A stretch of 64,000 nucleotides of DNA from assembly GCF_006864425.1 (NCBI RefSeq), contig NZ_QHLI01000004.1, forward strand, positions 23,479 through 87,478. Direction: 5' to 3'. Each line of letters begins with the position of its first letter. Position 1 is the stretch's first letter. A program made the translations under genes and the position numbers. Shown here piece after piece: positions 26,875 to 36,464 of the stretch. The notes beneath the pieces were generated by a model. The model did no database searches and was not told the origin of the DNA. It saw nothing but the letters and a program-made list of their open reading frames with translations. The stretch is from Campylobacter troglodytis. GTDB taxonomy: Bacteria > Campylobacterota > Campylobacteria > Campylobacterales > Campylobacteraceae.

Positions 26875-27388
26875 CTTAATTAATTTAACAAGATTTTGAC
26901 TTATTTAGCTTAATAAATTTTGATGAGAATTTTGTATTCAATTTTTTATCTTAATTTCCTTTAAGTGAAGGACAAAATTTTCTTTTTTAGCCTTTAAATT
27001 TAGCAAGTATAAATTTCGCAAAGCCTCTTCTGCTTATATTTACAAGAGTTACGAAATAAAAGATGTTTTCAGCTTAATGTCCAAGCTTTCCACGCACACC
27101 ACCGAAGCAATTTTCACTATTTTCAATCTCAGCACTCATTTTAGAAAACTTCTCACATTCTTTGGCTATTAAAATGTGAATTTTTTTTGCAAATTTTACA
27201 TAAATTTTATTATGAGATTTGACAAAAGCGTCTGTTTGCATCTAAATCGAAGGTTTCTTGCAAAGGGATGAGCTAATAAGAAGAGAAGTAAAAAATACTT
27301 TAAAAGTTATCTTATATTTGGAAATGGATCTTTGTTTTTATAGGACTTAGCTTAAAAATCCTTTGCTTTAAGCTTAATTGAGCCAATT
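26875..27388 (-). mobile_element. Decayed IS1595-type remnant after rpoC
   Basis: On the minus strand the element starts with GGCTCAATTAAGCTTAAAGC (27367-27386), close to the end of the 45-kb copy. It continues with worn coding traces: a TTACTTCTC block, CATTCTTTGGCTATTAAAAT near 27150, AATTTTCACTATTTTCAATCTC near 27115, and TTCCTTTAAGTGAAGGACAAAATTTT near 26955. No frame is open. It fills most of the gap between rpoC and the autotransporter. Confidence 0.65.
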
Positions 27389-27394
27389 TTTAAA

Positions 27395-27610
27395 TTACAT
27401 TTTTTAAAATTAAATTTTCTTAGTCCTTGAATTTAAACAAGTTCAAAGCTCACAAAGATTTAGAATTTTTTATGCTCTTACAAGCGAAGTAAAAAATATT
27501 TAAAAATTTTCCTAACTTATCCTTGGTTAAATTTGCCAACAAAGCATGCGTTTATTTTGCATCGTTTGCTTACAGCCTAAGTTAAATTTATACGAGTTTA
27601 AGTTAAGCCT
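27395..27610 (-). mobile_element. Probable further IS1595 5' fragment
   Basis: The minus strand contains GCAAATTTAACCAAGGATAAG followed about 30 bp later by TTTTTTACTTCGC, which resembles the 5' transposase segment seen in the other copies. No end repeat is recognisable. The remaining DNA to 27751 is AT-rich with no gene. Confidence 0.35.
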
Positions 27611-27751
27611 TGAATTTAAGTTAATAACATATAAATTCAAAGGCTAGTAAAAAAACAAGATCTTTAAATTCAAGCTTGAATTTAAATGAAAAATTTAATT
27701 TAAGCCACAAGGCTTGCAAGGCTTAAAGTTAAGCTAAGGTGAATTTAGAGC

Positions 27752-30700
27752 TTAAAAAGACAAGCCAGCCTTGCCTACTATGTTAAATCCCTGTTCTTTT
27801 TTGCTAAGATGGCTGTCTATGCCTATTTGAAAAAAGGCTTTGCCTATGCTTTGTTCTAAATTTGCCCCAAGTCTAACTGTGTCTTTATTAACTGTGTAGC
27901 TTTGATTAAAGCCATCTTGATTGAAATCATTAAACTGAGCCTTATTTTTAAGCTCATCCCCTAAGAGCAATCTCTCATAAGCTGAGTAGAAATTCAAGCT
28001 TGTATTATCTTTGTTTTTGCTTACTATGTAGCTAAAATTCAAGCCAGCAGTGGCTGAGACTGTGTGGTGATTAAAGGCTTCATAGCTTTTAGAAAAGAGC
28101 TGTCCTATCTCTTTAAAGGCTTGTTGATGAGAAAAATTATAGCTTAGATAAGCAAGAGGAGAGATGATAAAAGAGCTATTCATTGAATTTTTAAATGCAG
28201 TATAAGCCTCATAGCCCCTTGAAAGTCCAAGCTGGGCTGAGGCAAAGATGGTGTTATAAGAGCCTTTTATTATGTTTGTTGGATTTTGATAAAGCTCTCT
28301 TTGAAGATCATTTTGAGCAAAGGCTGCGTTAAGCCCTGCTAAGAGCTTTGTTTTACCACTTAGTGGGCTTGATATATGAAGCCCTGAGCTTATGATCTTA
28401 GATTTAAGAGTGGAGTAATCAAAGCTACTATCAAGCTGATTATAGCCTATATATAAGGATGAGCTTGTTTTTGATACTAGCTTTGTTACACCCAAAGAGC
28501 CTCCTATGCCCTTTGAATTTCTCTCATCTGATTGAGAATAATGATAGCTTGGAGAAAAATACCAAAGATTATTAGAGCCACCTAAGCCATATAAATTACT
28601 AAGATCCGTTGCTATTTGTCCGCTTGCAGCATAGTAGGTTTTTTGATCTGCGTAAAGTGATCCTGATGGGGCCTGATCAAAAAGATGAAGTATGTTATTT
28701 AGGGCATTTTCTACTTGCACCTTGCCCATTTGTTCTGTATGCATTTGATGTCCGTTGCTATCTATGCTTTTTATGCTTTTTTCATAATCTTCTTGGCTTT
28801 TGGTATTTAAGCTTGTGAAAAATTCAGTGTAGTTTGTGGGTAAATTTGGCAAGGAGGCTATATTTCTTAAAGCACTTGCTAAAGAGGAATTTGCACCTGC
28901 AAAGTTTTCATAAGCATCCTGCCTTGATAAAACCTCTAAGGTTATCTTATCATCTAAGAGGGTGTAGTTAAATACCTGTGAATTTGGCACAACTGTAACC
29001 TGGCTAAATTTATCCAAGGAAGCACCTAGTTCTTGCAAATTTATCTTTATGGTTTGAGCCTCGTTTGAAAGCTGGGCAAGTAAGGGATAATACTGCAAGG
29101 AGCCATTTTCTATGTTATAGCTTCTAGCTTTAAGGGCTGAGTTTCCACCTGAGTTAAAGCTTAGCTGCAAGATGCCCTGATCCTTTTGGGTGTAAGTGCC
29201 TTCTACATCCAAAAGCCCAAGCCCTCTTGATCCTATGAGTAAGGTCCCTCCCTCATTAGTTAGATCCTTTTTTATGCTAGCACTAAGAGTAGGAGTGCTA
29301 ATCATAGTATCTGCACCCAAGATATTAAGCCTTGCTCCTCTTTCTATAAAGACAGATCCTGCTAAGGTTCCTCCTGTTCCATCGCTTCTTTTTTCAAGCC
29401 TTAATTCCCCATTTCTAACTATGCTAGCACCCTCATAGCTATTTGTACCTCTTAGGGTTAAAGAACCAGCCCCTGTTTTAATTAGCCCTGCATTTAAATT
29501 GCTTAACTCCTTTGGTAAATTTCTAGCATCCGCAAGGTGTAAGGAGCTATCCCATTTTTTTTGACTTAGATCATTTTCAAAGATCCCATCAAAACCAGCC
29601 GTATCTATGGTGTAAAAGGCTTCTTTGATGCCGTTTTTACTTGCTACATCCTTGTCATTTAATCTATTTATATCAAGAGTAGCTAGGCCTCTTAGAGCAT
29701 TTTGAGCATCCAAGATGCCTTGACCAAAGACCTGTTCCTTGCTAGCTTGCATGGTTCCTTGAATGGAGGATTGAGGTCTTTGCATACTGTCTCTATTTTC
29801 CCAAATGAGATCACTCCATTTTTTGCCATTTAAATAGTAACTTCCATACTCTTTTTCTAGATCAGCTTTGATCTCAGCCTCGCTTGTAGGCACAGCCTGA
29901 TCTATATATACGATTAAATACTTAGTGGTGCTATCATCAACTTGCTTAACTATCATCTTAGGAGCTTGATAGTTTTTATCTGCTGTGCTTAAAAGCACAT
30001 CTGCTATTTGTTTGCCATTTAAGAAGGGGAATTTTTGTTGAATCAAAGCTGCTACCCCACTTACTGTGGGTGCTGCCATTGAGGTTCCTGATTTTTGAGT
30101 AAAGGAGCTTGTATTTCTTGAATCAACCGAATTTATAAAAGAACCAGCGGCCACTAGGGAAAAATTCTCAGCTCCTATAAAGCCATTACTAAACTCAGCC
30201 ACCCCTCTTGCATCTACTATCAAGCGACCGTTTGAATCCCTATTTATATAGCTAGCATCCAAGGCTCCAACAGCAAGCCAGGCTCTTAAATTCTCATCAT
30301 ATCTAGCAGCTACTGCCGGAGAGCCCGGACTCATAATACCCTCATTCCCAGCTGCAAAGACATTTAAAACATTGTTTTGAGTAGAAAGCCTGTATAATCC
30401 TGAGGTAATATCTCCTCTTGTAATTTGCCTAAGAACATAATCCACACTACAAGTAGAACAAGTAATTAGCCTACCGGCTGCGTCTATTTCTAAATTCAAG
30501 CTAGGATAGACATTTGAACCCCAGCTATTATTTATGATCTTAACCCCCTTTGGATTAAAAAAAGCAAAGCTTTCAGGGCTTGTATAACGACCACTAGCAA
30601 AGATGCCCATACCATAAAATTTAGCATCATAGGCTATGCCATAAGGCAAGGAGTTGTTGATCTTATTTCCCACAGCTATGCCTGCTACGTGGCTTCCGTG

Positions 30701-30949
30701 GGTGTCGTTTCTAAAATTTGGATTGTAATATACCCTGCCCTGGGCTGAGTTGATATAAGGATAAGTAGCCTCTATCACACTTCCTGTTAAACCTCTATGA
30801 TCGCTTCTAAAAGCATCATCTATTATGCCTATTTCAATGCCAGCACCTGTTATGTTTTGACCGTGAGCCTTTGAGACATTATGAAGATCAAAAGGAGTAA
30901 GACTATAAGCTAAATTTACAAAGATAAAAAATAAAATTAAAAAACGCAT
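27752..30949 (-). CDS. S8 subtilisin-like autotransporter serine protease
   Basis: A secreted protease of 1065 residues. Residues 1-17 are a signal peptide (MRFLILFFIFVNLAYS). The S8 domain follows with the catalytic triad in IGIIDDAF (Asp, about 43), THGSHVAG (His, about 83) and GTSMAAP (Ser, about 288). Next come an autotransporter-associated repeat region (AGLIKTGAGSLTLRGTNSYEG, about 480) and a C-terminal beta-barrel of about 270 residues ending in AGLSF. It should cross the outer membrane by the type Va route. I start at the second Met because AAAGG lies 8 bp before it. It resembles C. jejuni Cj1365c. An A15/T15 tract lies about 140 bp upstream. Confidence 0.92.
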   Translation of the reverse strand: MRFLILFFIFVNLAYSLTPFDLHNVSKAHGQNITGAGIEIGIIDDAFRSDHRGLTGSVIEATYPYINSAQGRVYYNPNFRNDTHGSHVAGIAVGNKINNSLPYGIAYDAKFYGMGIFASGRYTSPESFAFFNPKGVKIINNSWGSNVYPSLNLEIDAAGRLITCSTCSVDYVLRQITRGDITSGLYRLSTQNNVLNVFAAGNEGIMSPGSPAVAARYDENLRAWLAVGALDASYINRDSNGRLIVDARGVAEFSNGFIGAENFSLVAAGSFINSVDSRNTSSFTQKSGTSMAAPTVSGVAALIQQKFPFLNGKQIADVLLSTADKNYQAPKMIVKQVDDSTTKYLIVYIDQAVPTSEAEIKADLEKEYGSYYLNGKKWSDLIWENRDSMQRPQSSIQGTMQASKEQVFGQGILDAQNALRGLATLDINRLNDKDVASKNGIKEAFYTIDTAGFDGIFENDLSQKKWDSSLHLADARNLPKELSNLNAGLIKTGAGSLTLRGTNSYEGASIVRNGELRLEKRSDGTGGTLAGSVFIERGARLNILGADTMISTPTLSASIKKDLTNEGGTLLIGSRGLGLLDVEGTYTQKDQGILQLSFNSGGNSALKARSYNIENGSLQYYPLLAQLSNEAQTIKINLQELGASLDKFSQVTVVPNSQVFNYTLLDDKITLEVLSRQDAYENFAGANSSLASALRNIASLPNLPTNYTEFFTSLNTKSQEDYEKSIKSIDSNGHQMHTEQMGKVQVENALNNILHLFDQAPSGSLYADQKTYYAASGQIATDLSNLYGLGGSNNLWYFSPSYHYSQSDERNSKGIGGSLGVTKLVSKTSSSLYIGYNQLDSSFDYSTLKSKIISSGLHISSPLSGKTKLLAGLNAAFAQNDLQRELYQNPTNIIKGSYNTIFASAQLGLSRGYEAYTAFKNSMNSSFIISPLAYLSYNFSHQQAFKEIGQLFSKSYEAFNHHTVSATAGLNFSYIVSKNKDNTSLNFYSAYERLLLGDELKNKAQFNDFNQDGFNQSYTVNKDTVRLGANLEQSIGKAFFQIGIDSHLSKKEQGFNIVGKAGLSF

Positions 30950-31090
30950 TTTTTTGCCTTTAATCATTTAAAAAATTAGTGCTAAATTTTACACTAGTTT
31001 TTTACATAAGAGCAGTTATAAGAAGAGCTCTAACTTAAATTTAATCCTTTGTGAATTAACACAATTTTTATTCCATAATATTAGCATATT

Positions 31091-31105
31091 AAAAAAAAAA
31101 AAAAA
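31091..31105 (-). repeat. A15 tract upstream of the autotransporter gene
   Basis: Fifteen A on the plus strand read as T15 on the coding strand. It is followed by AATATGC and a TAATATTAT box, the layout of a Campylobacter promoter with a T-rich upstream element. Slippage could therefore change expression of the protease. Confidence 0.8.
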
Positions 31106-31237
31106 CAAGAACTGTGTATATAAATTTGAAAAAATTAGCATTTTGCCTTTAAATTGAAGTTGGATTTTAAATGAAAATTATGTAACAGAATGCGGAATAT
31201 AGATTACGGAACACGGAATGATAGATTATAGATAACG

Positions 31238-31534
31238 GAAATTCACGCTTTGCGTGAATTTTCATTGAGGAAGCTTATTTGAATTTAGGTAAAAATTTGA
31301 ATTTTAAATATATAAATTTGAGCAGATTATTGTGAGGCGATTTTACTCAAGAACTGCGTTTTGCTATAAAAATGTAAAATTGTAAGAAAAATTCACGCTT
31401 TGCGTGAATTTTAATTGATGAGGTTTATTTGAATTTATGTGTAAATTAAAATTCAAAGATACTTACGCAATATAGACTACAGAACACTGAATACGGAACA
31501 TAAATAGATAAAATTCACGCTTTGCGTGAATTTT
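31238..31534. repeat. Three copies of an AAATTCACGC hairpin repeat
   Basis: The palindrome AAATTCACGC-TTT-GCGTGAATTT occurs at 31238-31263, 31387-31412 and 31510-31534. The copies are separated by related sequence (TATTTGAATTTA, and worn GGATTACGGA-like words near 31195 and 31575). A partial GTGAGGCGATTTTACTC element near 31330 belongs to the GTCATTG class. No gene is present in 30950-31740. Confidence 0.85.
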
Positions 31535-31740
31535 TGAAACGAGCTGTGTTTTTGCTATAAATTTGACAAGATTTTATATATACGGATTACGGACTATAAA
31601 AAAGCAAAAAATACCTCAAACTTCCCTACATTTGTGAACTTCTAGCACAAAGTATATACTTAGCTTTCATAGCTAGATCATAGCTTAAAGCTTTTTTCTT
31701 AGAATTTAAGCTAAGTCTAAACTTATGTAGCTTTTTAACA

Positions 31741-31771
31741 AAAAAGAGCCCAGTAAATTCTAGGCTCTTTT
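31741..31771 (-). terminator. Terminator of the NSS-ald operon
   Basis: Stem AAAAGAGCC/GGCTCTTTT with a 12-nt loop. On the minus strand it ends in TTTTT. It lies about 37 bp past the ald stop codon. Confidence 0.85.
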
Positions 31772-31807
31772 GTAAAATGATCTCAGCAAATTTAAGCCTT
31801 AAAATTT

Positions 31808-32917
31808 CTAAGCCAAAGCCTTTGAAGCCTCTGTGTAGGGGATATTAAAAGCCTTGCTAACTGCTTCGTAGGTTAAAAGTCCCTTGTGGGTATTTACTCC
31901 TTGCAATAAGGCCTCATCGCTTAAAGAAGCCTCCTTAAAGCCCCTATTTGCTATTTTAAGCCCATAAGCTAGGGTGGTATCTGTTAGGGCTATGGTAGAG
32001 GTTTTTGCTACACATCCTGGCATATTTGCGACACAGTAATGCAAGATCCCATCAAGTTCATATATGGGCTCATCGTGAGTAGTAGCCCTTGAAGTACCAA
32101 AGCAACCTCCCTGATCTATGGCTACATCAACCAAAATAGAAGCCTTTTTCATATGCACTAGATCCTCCTTGTTTATCACCTTTGGTGCCTTTGCTCCTGG
32201 TATTAAAACAGCTCCTATTACTACATCAGCATCTTCAAGTAGGTTTAATAAATTTGCCTTTGAGCTGTAGTAGGTATGAACTCTCATATTAAAAATTTGA
32301 TCTATATAGGCAAGCCTTTGAGTGTTTATGTCTAGAATGCTTACCTCAGCACCAGCTCCAAGTGCAATTTGTGCAGCATTTATGCCTACAACCCCTCCTC
32401 CTACTATGACAACCTTGCCCTTTTGCACCCCAGGTATTCCGCTTAATAATACCCCACTTCCTCCATAGGTTTTTTGACTATACTTAGCAGCTTCAAACAC
32501 AGACAATCTTCCTGCTATCATAGACATAGGCGCAAGGCAAGGAAGGGAGTTTCCAAGCCTTATGGTCTCATAAGCTATGGATGAAATTTTCTTAGAAAGT
32601 AGCATCTTAGTAAGCCTTTCATCAGCAGCTAGGTGCAAGTAGGTATAAAGAATTTGTCCTTCTTTAAAATACTCATACTCCTCTTCTAAGGGCTCTTTTA
32701 CCTTTATAATCAGCTCAGCCTTATCAAAAAGCTCTTTTTTATCTACTATCTTTGCTCCATTTTTCTCATAATGCTCATCTAAAAAGCCAATGGCCTCTCC
32801 TGCTCCTTCTTCTATAAAGACCTTATGTCCGTTACCAACATACTCTTTGACATTGCTAGGCGTTAAGCCAACTCTGTATTCGTGTGTTTTTATCTCCTTA
32901 GCACAAGCTATATTCAT
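31808..32917 (-). CDS. ald: Alanine dehydrogenase
   Basis: NAD-dependent alanine dehydrogenase (L-alanine to pyruvate and ammonia), cytoplasmic; 369 residues, full length. Visible: KEIKTHEYRVGLTP with the substrate-binding Arg (about 15), TYLHLAAD with the catalytic His (about 95), the Rossmann motif VVIVGGGVVGINAA (about 168-181) and VDVAIDQGGC with the Asp (about 270). I start at MNIACAKE because AAAGGAG lies 6 bp upstream of that ATG. It starts 10 bp after the NSS transporter gene, so the pair probably works together. Confidence 0.93.
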   Translation of the reverse strand: MNIACAKEIKTHEYRVGLTPSNVKEYVGNGHKVFIEEGAGEAIGFLDEHYEKNGAKIVDKKELFDKAELIIKVKEPLEEEYEYFKEGQILYTYLHLAADERLTKMLLSKKISSIAYETIRLGNSLPCLAPMSMIAGRLSVFEAAKYSQKTYGGSGVLLSGIPGVQKGKVVIVGGGVVGINAAQIALGAGAEVSILDINTQRLAYIDQIFNMRVHTYYSSKANLLNLLEDADVVIGAVLIPGAKAPKVINKEDLVHMKKASILVDVAIDQGGCFGTSRATTHDEPIYELDGILHYCVANMPGCVAKTSTIALTDTTLAYGLKIANRGFKEASLSDEALLQGVNTHKGLLTYEAVSKAFNIPYTEASKALA

Positions 32918-32927
32918 CTTTTCTCCT

Positions 32928-34283
32928 TTAAGTAAAAATTCCATTGTAAAATACCACTAAGATCACAATGGGAACTATGAATTTAACATAATAAAACCAA
33001 AGATCAACAACACTTTTCTTAGAAAAGCCATTTAATAACTCTTTTTTTGCATCTTCTTTTAAGATCCAACCCACAAAGATAGCAGATAACAAAGCAGTTA
33101 AAACAAAAAAGATATTCCCACTTATAAAATCAAAGGCATCAAAGATATTTTTATCTAAAATTCTCACATCCCTTAAAGCCCCATAAGCTAAGATACAAGG
33201 CAAATTTCCTAAGATAAAAGTAAGAAATAAAACCCAAAAAGTAGCCTTTTTTCTACTGAATTTAAGCTTTTCTTGTGCTACTGTGATTAAAGGCTCATAA
33301 AGGGTTATGGAGGTTGTAAAGGCTGCTGTTAGCAAGAGTACAAAAAAGGCAAGTGCCACTATAGAACCAAAATACATCTTAGAAAAAACTATGGGCAAAA
33401 CCTCAAAAACAAGCCTAGGACCAGAATCAGGCACAAGATCAAAGGTAAATAAGGAAGGAAAGATCATAAAACCAGCCAAAACGGCTATGACTGTGTTTAT
33501 GATGGCAGTTAGTAGGGCTGTTTTTAGCATATTTTCTCTTTTGTGCAAAAAAGATGAAAGGGTTAGCATAACAGCAAAGCCCAAAGAAAGTGCAAAGAAG
33601 ACCTGTCCTAAAACCGCTATGAAAAGCTTTGCATTTATCTTAGAAAAATCAGGATATAAATAAAACTTAATGCCCTCGCTAGCTCCTTCAAGCGTTAAAT
33701 TTCTAATCACAACTCCTATTAGGCAAAGAATTAAAAGTGGCATTAAAAACCTCATCGCCCTTTCTATGCCATCACCAAGCCCTCTGATTAAGACTATATA
33801 ATTAAGCAAGACAAAGACCAAGGTGTAAAAGCTTATCATTAGGGGGTTATATTCTATATTTTCTTTGTAAAAACTTTGAGTGATCTCTTTGCTTATGGGG
33901 CTTGAAAGATCTAAATTTCCACCTAGTATATTAAAGATATAAGTAAGCACCCAGCCGCCCAAAACCATATAATAAGCTATGATCCCATAAGCTCCTAAAA
34001 GTCCCATTAAGCCGGCAATCTTCCAAATTTTAGAAAAGTCCTTCTTTTGATGTGCTGGATCATAAGCATCAAGGGCATTTACAGAGGCTCTTCTACCGAT
34101 GACATTTTCAACCAAGATCATAGGTATGCCTATGACAAACATAGCTATGATAAAAACAAGAACATAGGCCCCGCCTCCGTTTTCACCTACAAGATAAGGG
34201 AAACGCCAAGTAGCTCCAAAGCCTATTGTCGCACCTGCGGTTACTAAAACATAAGTAAGGGTACTAGACCAAGCGTGTCTCAT
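32928..34283 (-). CDS. Sodium-dependent amino acid transporter, NSS/SNF family
   Basis: A 451-residue inner-membrane symporter with 11-12 predicted helices and the bacterial NSS fold of LeuT and MhsT. The N-terminus has TAGATIGFGATWRFPYLVGENGGGAYV (TM1, sodium and substrate site). A GxG-like region and charged loops follow in the family order. The 10-bp spacing to ald suggests that it imports alanine, or a related small amino acid, for deamination to pyruvate. That substrate is inferred from context. Its promoter contains a T16 tract. Confidence 0.88.
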   Translation of the reverse strand: MRHAWSSTLTYVLVTAGATIGFGATWRFPYLVGENGGGAYVLVFIIAMFVIGIPMILVENVIGRRASVNALDAYDPAHQKKDFSKIWKIAGLMGLLGAYGIIAYYMVLGGWVLTYIFNILGGNLDLSSPISKEITQSFYKENIEYNPLMISFYTLVFVLLNYIVLIRGLGDGIERAMRFLMPLLILCLIGVVIRNLTLEGASEGIKFYLYPDFSKINAKLFIAVLGQVFFALSLGFAVMLTLSSFLHKRENMLKTALLTAIINTVIAVLAGFMIFPSLFTFDLVPDSGPRLVFEVLPIVFSKMYFGSIVALAFFVLLLTAAFTTSITLYEPLITVAQEKLKFSRKKATFWVLFLTFILGNLPCILAYGALRDVRILDKNIFDAFDFISGNIFFVLTALLSAIFVGWILKEDAKKELLNGFSKKSVVDLWFYYVKFIVPIVILVVFYNGIFT

Positions 34284-34385
34284 AAGATCTCCTTTTTTAT
34301 CCTAAGCAAAGCATCTCAAAAGATTTTCTTTGTTTGCCTTGCAAATTTAAGAATAACAGTTTCGTCATACTAATAGCTTGATTTT

Positions 34386-34412
34386 ATTATACAAACAAAA
34401 AAAAAAAAAAAA
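34386..34412 (-). promoter_or_regulatory. NSS-ald promoter with a T16 tract beside the -10 box
   Basis: On the minus strand a run of 16 T (34412-34397) is followed by GTTTG and then TATAAT (34391-34386), about 100 bp before the NSS start. The tract occupies the spacer and -35 region, so a length change would alter promoter geometry. Confidence 0.75.
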
Positions 34413-35066
34413 CGATTTTTTAAATTTTATAGGCAAGTTTATTTTTTATGTATATAAAGGTAACACAATTTTCATTGTTTTATAAATTCTAAGATTAAAA
34501 TAGCTTGATTAAAGGTTATAAAATGCCTTAGGCTTAAGAGGCTTGAATTTTAAAGATTATTTCAAAGCATAAGGCTTAGAATAAAACTAAATGGCTGAAT
34601 TATTTTATAATTTAATTAAAGCTAGGTTAGAAAAATTGTGAGGTATTTTTGTTTTGTGTAACTATGTGGCACAAGAGGCTAGTAAAGCATAGCCTAAATA
34701 AATTCAAAGGGAGCTTTTATACTTTGCTTAACATAATAAAAATCTTAAAGCAGATCCTTTGTAGCTTAGACAAGCTTAGAACTTCAAACAAGCAAGGGGC
34801 ATTAAAAAACAAAATTTATTTAAAAAAAAGACTTTTTTGCTTTGTAAAAAGGCTTAGAATGAAAAAAGTGAATTCTTGTCTTAGAGTGCTTAGCATTTTA
34901 CAGTGTGATTTTTTAGCCAAAAGCTTGAGTTATAAATCAAGGCTTTTTAAAAGAGTTTTTTGATTTTAGGGGCTTTGTGTGGTATTAGAATGATTTTTAA
35001 AAGTTAATATACCGTATGTGTTTGTAGTTCTTTTGCCACCATTTTTGAATTTTTTAACAAAACAAT
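34413..35066. other. Intergenic AT-rich DNA, no supported gene
   Basis: About 650 bp between the divergent NSS gene and the dihydroorotase-like gene. A 104-codon plus-strand frame (34649-34963) is Lys/Leu/Phe-rich, starts within AT-rich repeat-like DNA and resembles nothing I know. I found no terminal repeats or RNA structure. Confidence 0.5.
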
Positions 35067-36464
35067 TCAAAAAACCCTCTCGCCTCTAATAAAATGTGCC
35101 TTTATTTCCCCAAAAAGCTTGTCTTTATGATAAAGGCTTGTGGGCAAGGCTTGTAGGCTAGCATTCTCATCAAAGAGTATTAAATTTGCTTCCTTGCCAA
35201 CTGCAATTTCGCCTGAATTTAGTCCTAAAAAATTAGCCTGATTTAGGCTTGTGAATTTGCAAAGTTCTTGCCAGGATAAGAACTTGCTTTTTATTAAAAA
35301 AGAGTAGCAAAGGCTTAGATACTCACAGATTGAATGTACCCCAAAGCCAGCCTCATCAAAAGATACATCCTTGTAGACTATGGACTTTGGGCTGTGAAGT
35401 GAGCTTAAAAAGCTTATTTTGCCACTTTTTAAAGCATTTTGTAAGGCTAGATTATCCTTTTTTGAACGAAGAGGGGGCATTAATTTGGCAAAGGTATTGA
35501 AATCCTCGCATTCCTCGTCTGTTTTTAGCAAATGATGAATGCTAGTTTGTATAAGATCTTTTTCATCAAGTAAATCAAGCGAACTCTTTAAACTAAGGCA
35601 CTCATAAAGGACCTTTGTCTTATAAAATTTAGCCACCTGCTTGATCTTAGCCACCTCGCTAAACTCGCTTACCTCACTAATACCTACAAGTCCAAGCTCA
35701 AAGCTAGTTTGCCCATCATTCATCACGCCCTTATCATCATACCCACTCTCATAGCAATGCACAAAGAGCGGTTTGTCCTTCATTTGAGCATACTGCATAC
35801 TTTGACGAAGCACATTTGCCAAAACCTTGCTCTCACAGGACAAGGCGCAAGCTCCCTTGTTTATTAGCGTGGATAGATTTTTAAGCTTATTGAAGCCATC
35901 CAAAACACGAACAGTGGCAAAAATTTTTATTTTAAAACCTTTTAAATGCTCTAAAAATAGGGCTAGGCTTTCCTCATTAAAGTCCATAGTATCTTTTAAA
36001 ACCAGAGCACAAAGCCCGCTTTTTAAGCACTCAGCCTCTAAAAGCCTTAAATTTTCTATGCTAAAATGATCATTTTTCAAACTCACATTTAGATCGATAA
36101 AAGAGGGTAAAAGCGTTAAGCCCTTGGCGTCTAGGACTTCTTCTGCGTGATTTGTGGCACTTTGTGTTGAATTTGCTGTGCTTTTTTTAATTTTTAAGCT
36201 TGAATCTTGACTTTTAAACTGTGAATTTGTGCTATTTGAATTTTTGCTATTTTGGCTTGAATTTTTAGCGTTTAAATGTGAATTTTCGCTATTTTTGTTT
36301 GAATTTTCGTCATTTGACCGTGAATTTTTGCCATTTTTGCTTGAATTTTTGCTTAAATTCACATTTTTAGGCTTTAAATTCTTGCCTATTTCTACAATAA
36401 GCCCATCTTGCACCCTTAGATCTTGGGTTTTTGCCCCATAAATATTTGCGTTTTTAATAAGCAT
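35067..36464 (-). CDS. Dihydroorotase-like protein (PyrC2 type), catalytically degenerate, with low-complexity insert
   Basis: An amidohydrolase-fold protein of about 465 residues. The usual dihydroorotase metal motif D-x-H-x-H is FIDLNVSLKND here, so both metal His are missing, and the later DHAPH-type motif reads SSLHSPK. Such inactive dihydroorotases can serve as structural partners of aspartate carbamoyltransferase; C. jejuni Cj1195c (pyrC2) is the closest analogue I recall. Residues about 31-110 are an Asn/Ser/Lys-rich insert absent from the family (see findings). The start is taken at ATG 36464; a GTG 9 bp upstream (36473) is also possible. The gene overlaps the stop of the upstream lipoprotein gene. 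Confidence 0.8.
   Translation of the reverse strand: MLIKNANIYGAKTQDLRVQDGLIVEIGKNLKPKNVNLSKNSSKNGKNSRSNDENSNKNSENSHLNAKNSSQNSKNSNSTNSQFKSQDSSLKIKKSTANSTQSATNHAEEVLDAKGLTLLPSFIDLNVSLKNDHFSIENLRLLEAECLKSGLCALVLKDTMDFNEESLALFLEHLKGFKIKIFATVRVLDGFNKLKNLSTLINKGACALSCESKVLANVLRQSMQYAQMKDKPLFVHCYESGYDDKGVMNDGQTSFELGLVGISEVSEFSEVAKIKQVAKFYKTKVLYECLSLKSSLDLLDEKDLIQTSIHHLLKTDEECEDFNTFAKLMPPLRSKKDNLALQNALKSGKISFLSSLHSPKSIVYKDVSFDEAGFGVHSICEYLSLCYSFLIKSKFLSWQELCKFTSLNQANFLGLNSGEIAVGKEANLILFDENASLQALPTSLYHKDKLFGEIKAHFIRGERVF

Noticed and set aside
34649..34963. 104-codon plus-strand frame between the NSS and dihydroorotase-like genes
   Set aside because: Lys/Leu/Phe-rich, no ribosome site of note, no resemblance to a known family.
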